A model generated the notes under the pieces. That model saw only the letters and a program-made list of their open reading frames with translations, did no database searches and was not told where the DNA came from. From an uncultured Erythrobacter sp. (lineage in GTDB: Bacteria; Pseudomonadota; Alphaproteobacteria; Sphingomonadales; Sphingomonadaceae), in contig CAMYIQ010000156.1 in the NCBI GenBank assembly GCA_947258465.1, positions 1 to 6,114 on the forward strand: 6,114 bases of DNA, written 5' to 3'. Both the position numbers and the translations under genes were made by a program. Shown here piece by piece: positions 5,704-6,114 of the stretch; position 1 is the stretch's first letter; each line of letters starts with the position of its first letter.

Positions 5704-6114
5704 CTACTCGGCAGAATCCAGAGCCCGGTGGAAAGTATAGGAGAGCGTGATCTGCTCCACACCCTCCATATTCGGATCGTCGAGCGCCTTGGGATCAACG
5801 AAATAGAGCACCGGCATGCGCACTTCCTGACCTGGCTCGAGCACCTGCTCGGTAAAGCAAAAGCACTGAATCTTGTTGAAATAGGCGCCCGCCTGCTCGG
5901 GCTCCACATTGAAAGTGGCGGTGCCGGTAATGGTCTCGTCCGAATTGTTTTTCGCCAGATAGATCGCCATGTCGCGCTGGCCGATCGTGACAGTGTCGGT
6001 CACCTGTTCGGGGCGAAAGCTCCAGGGGACATCGCCTGCCGTGGTCCCATCGAACCGGATCGAGATCGTCCTGCCGCCCGCGCTGGCGCCCAGACGTTCG
6101 GCCACGGCAGCGTC
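5704..6114 (-). CDS. ctaG: Cytochrome c oxidase assembly protein CtaG/Cox11, C-terminal part (start outside window)
   Basis: This is a membrane-anchored copper chaperone whose periplasmic domain delivers copper to the CuB site of oxidase subunit I. The last 136 codons are visible, from DAAVAERLGAS at the window edge to TAG 5704-5706. The N-terminal anchor and its nearby cysteine lie beyond the right edge. The immunoglobulin-like Cox11 domain is clear: VPWSFRPEQ, GTATFNVEPEQAGAYFNKIQ, the copper-binding CFCFTEQ with cysteines at visible residues 84 and 86, then the proline/glycine turn LEPGQEVRMPVLYFVDP, and the end ITLSYTFHRA. A GTG at 6105 could be misread as a start but is an internal valine, since the frame and the similarity continue upstream. 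ctaE follows after 66 nt. Confidence 0.96.
   Translation of the reverse strand, partial: DAAVAERLGASAGGRTISIRFDGTTAGDVPWSFRPEQVTDTVTIGQRDMAIYLAKNNSDETITGTATFNVEPEQAGAYFNKIQCFCFTEQVLEPGQEVRMPVLYFVDPKALDDPNMEGVEQITLSYTFHRALDSAE

Overview
The window is GC-rich, densely packed bacterial DNA. It looks like an alphaproteobacterium, most likely Sphingomonadales (Erythrobacter-like). That placement is inferred from remembered similarity of the cytochrome oxidase assembly genes, the SAM methyltransferase and threonine synthase, and from the aa3 oxidase gene order. No search was run.

Read on the minus strand from the right edge, there is a run of eight co-directional genes. It starts with the end of ctaG/cox11 (copper delivery to cytochrome c oxidase), then ctaE/coxC (oxidase subunit III), a DUF983 zinc-ribbon membrane protein, and a short SURF1-family assembly protein. 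These are followed by thrC (threonine synthase), an RlmI-like class I SAM methyltransferase, folB (dihydroneopterin aldolase), and a 99-residue protein resembling the C-terminal part of a short-chain dehydrogenase/reductase (SDR). Junctions are tight: TGATG at ctaE/DUF983 and thrC/methyltransferase, directly abutting TAA-ATG at DUF983/SURF1, and ATGA at folB/SDR-like. The only sizeable gaps are 66 nt (ctaG-ctaE) and 50 nt (SURF1-thrC). The run therefore reads as one operon or two closely stacked ones.

The first four genes build the terminal oxidase: Cox11 for CuB, subunit III as a structural subunit, SURF1 for heme a insertion, and DUF983 of unknown role. The next four are housekeeping genes: threonine synthesis, probable RNA methylation, and folate synthesis with an SDR-like partner.

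The left 840 bases differ. A 208-nt non-coding stretch with short inverted repeats precedes an orphan 74-residue membrane protein (minus strand) that has a good Shine-Dalgarno site and a strong intrinsic terminator. Facing it from the left edge is the 3' end of an unrecognised alanine-rich helical protein on the plus strand.

No mobile element, CRISPR array, tRNA or rRNA is visible. I do not see a clear new multi-gene system. The most interesting item is the small, apparently catalytically dead SDR-like protein translationally coupled to folB.
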